Shown one piece after another: positions 8,173-11,091 of a DNA stretch of 11,091 nt. The notes beneath the pieces are model-generated. The model saw nothing but the letters and a program-made list of their open reading frames with translations. It had not been told where the DNA came from and searched no databases. The stretch comes from Bacillota bacterium (GTDB taxonomy: Bacteria; Bacillota; Clostridia; Lachnospirales; Lachnospiraceae). Position 1 is the first letter of the stretch. Every line of letters starts with the position of its first letter. The position numbers and the translations under genes were made by a program. Where the stretch lies: contig JAEWCQ010000005.1 of the NCBI GenBank assembly GCA_023390555.1, positions 1 through 11,091 of the forward strand, written 5' to 3'.

Positions 8173-8895
8173 CTAGCATACAAGCTCAAATTTCCCGTAT
8201 CCGCTCGATCTCCTGGTCCCAAAGCCTGCCAAGTATAGCAGATTCAATAATTCAGGAGACCCCGTAAGCCGATAAACACCGATTGACGTATCCACTTTTC
8301 TTCCAAAGACATTTGCAACAATTTTTTTCCCTTTCAGCGGCTGAATGGAAAAATCATCTACGGCGATCGAAAAATCCATTTTTTGTAGAAAGAAACTCAC
8401 ATTATCTTTTAAGACCTCCGAAAAGTTTTCCATATCATAGGTGTAATACCTATCCGTATTGTCCGCGGAATTGTGTTTTCTGACAACCAGCGGACTTTGC
8501 ATTTTTATAATGACCTCCGGTTCCACAATTGTATTGCGTTCGCGCATTTGGATGGATATAAGTCGCATCGAATTGTGATTCATTGGATAGGTTTGGAATT
8601 TCATCTTTTGGAATCCATTAAAAAATCGCAGTAATTCTGCTTCATTCGCATCAGAAAAAAATATGGAGAATTCATTTCTGCTGAGTTCGATTGTATCTTT
8701 TGCAAACCTCGCTCCTGGAAGGTAATATGAAAAGCAATATGATTTCATAATTGATCTGCTTTTGTCATATAAAGAGTCATAAAAATCCTGTGAATAACTC
8801 TGTGCCGCCGCTTTTAAAAAGCTTACTAAGATTTTATCCAAGCACACTGGCAAAAAATTACGTTCCAATTGAAACGTCAATTTGTATTCAAACAT
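8173..8895 (-). CDS. cas6: CRISPR RNA endoribonuclease Cas6
   Basis: Cas6 cuts the pre-crRNA inside each repeat, leaving the 8-nt 5' handle. The 240-residue protein ends with the family's glycine-rich loop GFGTRRSSGYG (224-234) followed by FELV, and carries the SPLVVR segment typical of clostridial Cas6. The ATG at 8895 lies eight bases after a perfect AGGAGG (8909-8904). The in-frame GTG at 8904 is part of that ribosome site and cannot be the start. It is the first gene of the operon, directly downstream of the promoter that the mini-CRISPR appears to target. The same enzyme would be needed to mature that guide. I cannot assign its catalytic histidine by eye. Confidence 0.95.
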   Translation of the reverse strand: MFEYKLTFQLERNFLPVCLDKILVSFLKAAAQSYSQDFYDSLYDKSRSIMKSYCFSYYLPGARFAKDTIELSRNEFSIFFSDANEAELLRFFNGFQKMKFQTYPMNHNSMRLISIQMRERNTIVEPEVIIKMQSPLVVRKHNSADNTDRYYTYDMENFSEVLKDNVSFFLQKMDFSIAVDDFSIQPLKGKKIVANVFGRKVDTSIGVYRLTGSPELLNLLYLAGFGTRRSSGYGKFELVC

Positions 8896-8931
8896 ATAAT
8901 TCACCTCCTCTCTCTACATTTGGATATATTT

Positions 8932-8960
8932 ACCATATCACTACTATAATTATTTTTCAA
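8932..8960 (-). promoter_or_regulatory. Predicted promoter of the cas operon
   Basis: On the minus strand a -35 TTGAAA (8960-8955) and a -10 TATGGT (8937-8932) are 17 bp apart. Transcription would start near 8925, leaving a leader of about 30 nt before the cas6 ATG, with AGGAGG in it. The -35 matches five of six consensus bases and the -10 four of six. It is the best promoter in the 160 bp upstream of cas6. Confidence 0.65.
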
Positions 8961-8963
8961 TAG

Positions 8964-8987
8964 CATATTAAAAATTAATACTATTGG
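8964..8987 (-). promoter_or_regulatory. Predicted CreR/Cascade operator: protospacer with CCA PAM
   Basis: On the minus strand CCA (8987-8985) is followed by ATAGTATTAAT (8984-8974), identical to the first 11 bases of the mini-CRISPR guide at 9088-9098. Extending the match gives 15 of 16 and 17 of 20 identities, with mismatches at guide positions 12, 17 and 19. CCA is an established PAM of the clostridial (C. difficile) I-B system, and it sits where a type I PAM must be, 5' of the protospacer on the non-target strand. The -35 of the cas promoter starts at 8960, within the reach of a bound Cascade. Confidence 0.78.
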
Positions 8988-9034
8988 TTTTCATGTTGAT
9001 ATAATACCATAGCTATATTTATTTGAAATGTCCA

Positions 9035-9063
9035 TTGATATTTTTTAATTAATACGTTATAAT
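9035..9063 (+). promoter_or_regulatory. Promoter of the mini-CRISPR guide RNA
   Basis: TTGATA at 9035-9040 and a consensus TATAAT at 9058-9063 are separated by exactly 17 bp, one of the strongest promoter matches in the window. It fires on the plus strand, away from cas6. The start site would fall near 9070, so the -10 lies within the 5' half of the first degenerate repeat, and the RNA begins inside that repeat just upstream of its conserved 3' half. Confidence 0.75.
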
Positions 9064-9087
9064 GCAACTATATTTTGGAATGTAAAG
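9056..9087 (+). repeat. Degenerate CRISPR repeat 1 of the mini-CRISPR
   Basis: Aligned with the array repeat in crRNA sense, 25 of 30 bases match, with one base missing and three extra (9069-9071) in the middle. The last 16 bases (9072-9087) differ by one base, and GGAATGTAAAG (9077-9087) is exact, so the Cas6 cleavage site and the whole 8-nt handle are kept. The weak 5' half coincides with the -10 box. Its orientation is opposite to that of the array. Confidence 0.85.
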
Positions 9088-9138
9088 ATAGTATTAATAT
9101 TTATTTTTTACTTAATAGACCCATTTTGGAACTTAATA
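9070..9138 (+). ncRNA. creR: CreR-like crRNA-resembling guide (mini-CRISPR) repressing the cas operon
   Basis: The unit is degenerate repeat - 21-nt pseudo-spacer (9088-9108) - degenerate repeat. A transcript from about 9070 would carry the array's handle ATGTAAAG followed by the guide ATAGTATTAATATTTA. Its first 11 bases match a CCA-flanked site in the cas6 promoter, with 15 of 16 overall. Known Cas-regulating RNAs of this form let Cascade bind a promoter with partial complementarity, which blocks transcription without recruiting Cas3 cleavage. By inference this one makes the cas operon sense its own Cas6/Cascade supply, and expression would rise if crRNAs or anti-CRISPR proteins occupied the complex. 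No clear terminator follows, and the 3' end is uncertain. An alternative is a protein-binding inverted repeat, but that would not explain the conserved handle or the CCA. Confidence 0.8.
9109..9138 (+). repeat. Degenerate CRISPR repeat 2 of the mini-CRISPR
   Basis: An ungapped alignment to the array repeat gives 20 of 30 identities, including TTAATAGA (9112-9119) and TGGAA (9127-9131). The handle part has decayed (CTTAATA instead of TGTAAAG), so Cas6 may not cut here. The 3' end of the guide may be set by trimming or termination. Confidence 0.65.
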
Positions 9139-9420
9139 AAATTAATCTTTTACATATAGTGCTCAGTATCTAAAGTTTTTTGTCAGAAATCGGTTGAAAC
9201 GAAAAATAATTTTGGTGATACGGCAATGTCATCATCAAAATAGTGGTATTTATTATTTATATATATTTCCAGAACGATTTTATACATAATGATCAAGTGT
9301 GTGGAGAAAACCCTGTAAAGGTAAATTCTCTATGATAATAACTGGTGTGAGAGCTTAGTGATAAGAATTCAGACTTTGTTTTACGTATAACAACATATGT
9401 AGATAAAAGAAAGCCCCACC
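9139..9420. other. Gene-free AT-rich stretch
   Basis: I see no supported gene, RNA or terminator in these bases between the mini-CRISPR and the IS remnant. A 34-codon minus-strand frame (9287-9183) exists but lacks a ribosome site. The stretch probably consists of decayed mobile-element or intergenic DNA. Confidence 0.4.
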
Positions 9421-9749
9421 TAACAGTTTTCGGTCCCTGTCAGTTACATCTTTCATGGTAAACCGTGTCTGATGAACGATACAGCTCTGATATTCTATTT
9501 TCGTAAATGCCGCAGATATTGCTTCCCTGATTCAGTACTGATAATTACACCATCACTTTCAGCGCGTTCTGACTTTTTACAGCCTAGATGGTCATCCAGC
9601 TCCACTTCCAACATTTCCCTGATGGTATATCCAGGCAGATTTTCCTGAACATCCTGAATGTCTTCTACCGACTGGATATCATACTCTTGCAGATTCTGCT
9701 AGATATATTCCTGTGATTTGTACCTTTGTACGGTTTCTTTTCTCTTGCC
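9421..9749 (-). pseudogene. Degraded IS256-family (mutator-type) transposase remnant
   Basis: Minus-strand translation gives a piece of the transposase N-terminus, with QSVEDIQDVQENL, then YTIREMLEVELDDHLGCKK and SERAESD, matching the family's EDIQ...EMLEAELDEHLGY-KSER pattern. It has an in-frame TAG at about residue 17 and no usable start codon. After a short unrelated stretch and a frame change comes EYQSCIVHQTRFTMKDVTDRDRKLL (9495-9421, in pieces), matching the family's CIVHQIRNS-KYVS-KD region that normally lies some 200 residues further on. The DDE core between them has been deleted. It is certainly non-functional. The family call is by recognition of these two motifs. Confidence 0.7.
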
Positions 9750-9956
9750 TTAAAATTATAACTATACGAACTATATAGTTCTACCGAAGTATTATCACAT
9801 GGGTCTCAATCATGTATAAGGCAGTATTTTATTAAGAGCTTACCCTCTAATGATAGTCTCATAATAAAAAAATGATTTCTCGGCACCAATACAACATTTT
9901 CCCGTTTTTTTATGTTATTCCTTCCTTTCAACTCCACCATTTACTGTAATTCTATT
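9750..9956. other. Intergenic stretch downstream of the DJ-1 gene
   Basis: Apart from the palindrome at 9768-9781 I see no gene or convincing terminator here. Short frames are broken by stops. This is probably decayed DNA. Confidence 0.4.
9768..9781. promoter_or_regulatory. 14-bp perfect palindrome, possible operator
   Basis: GAACTATATAGTTC is its own reverse complement, and a further AACTATA copy lies just left (9760-9766), giving a small cluster of direct and inverted half-sites. It resembles a dimeric-repressor operator, but no regulator gene or clear target promoter is next to it. It may be left over from the decayed element beside it. Confidence 0.35.
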
Positions 9957-10523
9957 TCATTTGAAAGTATTATAATCCATCTGAATACGTATCAATTCTT
10001 TTGTTTGGATATCGGTTAATTTTTCGCACAGGTACAAGCCAAGGTCAATCCCTGCAGTTACGCCTCTGGCAGTTATGATATTGCCATCCTCAACAATTCT
10101 ATCTCTTTTGACTTCTTTGCAAAATGGTTTTAATTTTTCATATGCATTGGGGTGTGTAGTAGCAACCCTATTGTTCAAAAAACCGGCTGCACCTAAAATG
10201 AGAGAACCTGTACACACTGAAACTTTAAAAGCATTTTCGCTGATATCCTGAATCCAATTTATAAATTTGTCGTTATTTATCAGACTTCTTGAGCCGAACC
10301 CGCCGGGTAACACCACAATATCGTATTCTTTCAGTGAACTACCAATTTTTTGAGGCAACATGTTTAAATAGCCATAATAATCTTTCACCATAGGCTGATA
10401 AGCACATATATCAATTGACAAATCTTCGTAAAACCCCATACTCTTTAATCTGGCAATAGGATCATATACGCCAATGAAATCAAGAGCCGTCATATCATCA
10501 TAAACGATAAATGCAATTTTCAT
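9957..10523 (-). CDS. DJ-1/PfpI family protein (isonitrile hydratase-like)
   Basis: This 188-residue protein belongs to the DJ-1/ThiJ/PfpI superfamily of class I glutamine amidotransferase-like folds. The N-terminus MKIAFIVYDDMTALDFIGVYDPIA, the YDIVVLPGG strand-loop (67-75) and the nucleophile elbow VSVCTGSLILGAAGFL (Cys104) are all typical. The CTGS-LILGAAG form and Asp15 resemble the isonitrile (isocyanide) hydratase branch, though related transcriptional regulators share it; here no AraC-type DNA-binding domain follows, so an enzyme or stress protein is likelier. The ATG is preceded by GGAG eight bases upstream. The gene stands alone among IS remnants, with no functional link visible to the cas operon. 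The true substrate cannot be told from sequence. Confidence 0.9.
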   Translation of the reverse strand: MKIAFIVYDDMTALDFIGVYDPIARLKSMGFYEDLSIDICAYQPMVKDYYGYLNMLPQKIGSSLKEYDIVVLPGGFGSRSLINNDKFINWIQDISENAFKVSVCTGSLILGAAGFLNNRVATTHPNAYEKLKPFCKEVKRDRIVEDGNIITARGVTAGIDLGLYLCEKLTDIQTKELIRIQMDYNTFK

Positions 10524-10895
10524 AATCTTTTCTCCATGTATATTTGTTTATCACCAAGATTTCTTTCCTGATATAAGCATTCTATACTTCCTTTCATTAA
10601 ACTTCTTTTACTTGGTTACAATTGATAATCTCAAGGTAAAACATCAAAAGAGATATTTACCAGAAAGAGCTGCTTTTTCTCTTTGCACCCCTTTATGGTG
10701 ATTACTAAAAAAGCTTTCAGTCTGACTTAAACTAATTTTCTTTTAAAAAAATGTTGCGTCCAGACTGGATAGTCCAGCAAGATGTTCCCAGTCAGTGAAT
10801 GCTGATTATGCTAGGTTTCTGTCAGTGTTTAAGATTGAGCTAACCTTTTGTTTATGTTTTCGCAAATACTCAATCGAAAAGGTGGTGATCACATA
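10524..10895. other. Non-coding stretch, possible left end of an IS110-like element
   Basis: No coding frame is supported. The right part (about 10750-10890) is less AT-rich and holds short hairpins such as CTGGATAGTCCAG, directly upstream of an IS110-like transposase start. IS110-group elements encode a structured bridge RNA in exactly this position, so a remnant of one could lie here. I cannot fold it by eye with confidence. Confidence 0.3.
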
Positions 10896-10964
10896 TTGAA
10901 GCTTAATTACATGTCACTTTATTTGTTGGAATTGATGTCGCTTTCAAATCCAATGTTATGTTTG
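10896..10964 (+). pseudogene. IS110-family-like transposase N-terminus, frameshifted and interrupted
   Basis: A TTG at 10896 follows the ribosome site AAAGGTGG and opens KLNYMSLY. After a shift of one base near 10922 the frame continues FVGIDVAFKSNVMFGD. The F-V-G-I-D-V motif near the N-terminus, with its first catalytic Asp, is the hallmark of IS110-type DEDD transposases. The frame stops being recognisable at about 10964, where the left end of another element begins. The fragment is short (about 24 codons), so the family call is tentative. The frameshift could also mean that the similarity is accidental. Confidence 0.45.
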
Positions 10965-11004
10965 GAGACTGTAAAAAATTTTGTGTAAACTAGATATATC
11001 ATAT

Positions 11005-11052
11005 ATATCCTCTTGGATTGATGTTAAAATAAATATTAATCCAGGAGGATAT
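11005..11052 (+). promoter_or_regulatory. Hairpin sequestering the transposase ribosome-binding site
   Basis: ATATCCTCTTGGATT (11005-11019) pairs with AATCCAGGAGGATAT (11038-11052) over 15 bp, all Watson-Crick except one G-U, with an 18-nt AT-rich loop. The right arm contains the AGGAGG of the following gene. RNA read in from outside the element would hide this site, while RNA starting inside the loop would not. This kind of protection against readthrough is known for IS10 and IS50. Confidence 0.65.
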
Positions 11053-11056
11053 TTTT

Positions 11057-11091
11057 ATGGCAAGACAAAGAAAACTTTCACCGGAACGCAA
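11057..11091 (+). CDS. Probable IS256-family transposase, first 11 codons only
   Basis: An ATG eight bases after AGGAGG (11043-11048) opens MARQRKLSPER before the window ends. Basic MARxRKLSPER-type starts are common in IS256-family transposases of Firmicutes, and the upstream terminal-repeat-like sequence agrees. With so few residues this rests mainly on context. Confidence 0.45.
   Translation, partial: MARQRKLSPER

Larger units (their letters stand above)
10965..11091 (+). mobile_element. Left end of a probable IS256-family insertion sequence (partial)
   Basis: GAGACTGTAAAAAATTTTGT and the TAAAC after it (to 10990) resemble the terminal inverted repeats of IS256-family elements. About 70 bases later a transposase-like gene starts with a strong ribosome site. 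The element runs off the window, so the other inverted repeat and target duplication cannot be checked. Confidence 0.5.

Noticed and set aside
9186..9230. A third degenerate CRISPR repeat (GTTGAAAC and ATTTTGG nearby)
   Set aside because: The two short pieces do not align with the repeat at consistent spacing, and the handle is absent.
9183..9287. A 34-codon minus-strand frame
   Set aside because: It lacks a ribosome-binding site and any recognisable family; likely chance or a decayed fragment.
9332..9358. An 8-codon plus-strand mini-ORF near the mini-CRISPR that might be a CreT-type toxin, making a CreTA addiction module
   Set aside because: The ribosome site is weak, there are no tell-tale rare-codon runs, and the guide matches the cas promoter and not the region before this frame.
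10659..10680. Possible intrinsic terminator (AAAGAG paired with CTCTTT)
   Set aside because: The stem has only six mostly A-T pairs and no T-run follows it.

Overview
The window carries a complete subtype I-B CRISPR-Cas locus on the minus strand, followed to the right by a stretch of decayed and intact insertion-sequence DNA. The low GC content, strong AGGAGG ribosome sites, repeat ending in ATGGAATGTAAAG (very like the clostridial I-B repeat) and Cst1/Cst2-type Cascade genes suggest a Clostridia-class Firmicute, perhaps Lachnospiraceae. That assignment is inference.

Read in the direction of transcription (right to left), the operon is cas6 - cas8b1/cst1 - cas7/cst2 - cas5 - cas3 - cas4 - cas1 - cas2, then a leader with its own promoter, then a CRISPR array that runs off the left edge (six identical 30-bp repeats, five complete 35-37 bp spacers). 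All catalytic motifs I checked are present and no cas gene is broken, so interference and adaptation both look functional. cas6-8-7-5 make and assemble Cascade, cas3 degrades targets, and cas4-1-2 acquire spacers.

The most interesting element lies in the intergenic region upstream of cas6. A two-repeat mini-CRISPR at 9056-9138 points away from the operon and has its own TTGATA-17-TATAAT promoter. Its first repeat keeps the 3' part of the array repeat (15 of the last 16 bases), including the whole crRNA 5' handle. The 21-nt pseudo-spacer after it matches a site at 8984-8964 in the cas6 promoter: the first 11 bases are exact, 15 of 16 match and 17 of 20 match. A CCA sits at the PAM position, and the -35 box of the predicted cas promoter lies 3 bases past the protospacer. 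This is the architecture expected of a CreR-type guide, in which Cascade loaded with a degenerate crRNA-like RNA represses its own operon without triggering cleavage. The class is known; I do not know this example as described.

From about 9180 to the right edge are a degraded IS256-like transposase remnant (minus), an intact DJ-1/PfpI-family gene (minus), a frameshifted IS110-like transposase start (plus), and the left end of what looks like an IS256-family element inserted into it. That element's transposase start lies behind a 15-bp hairpin covering its ribosome-binding site.
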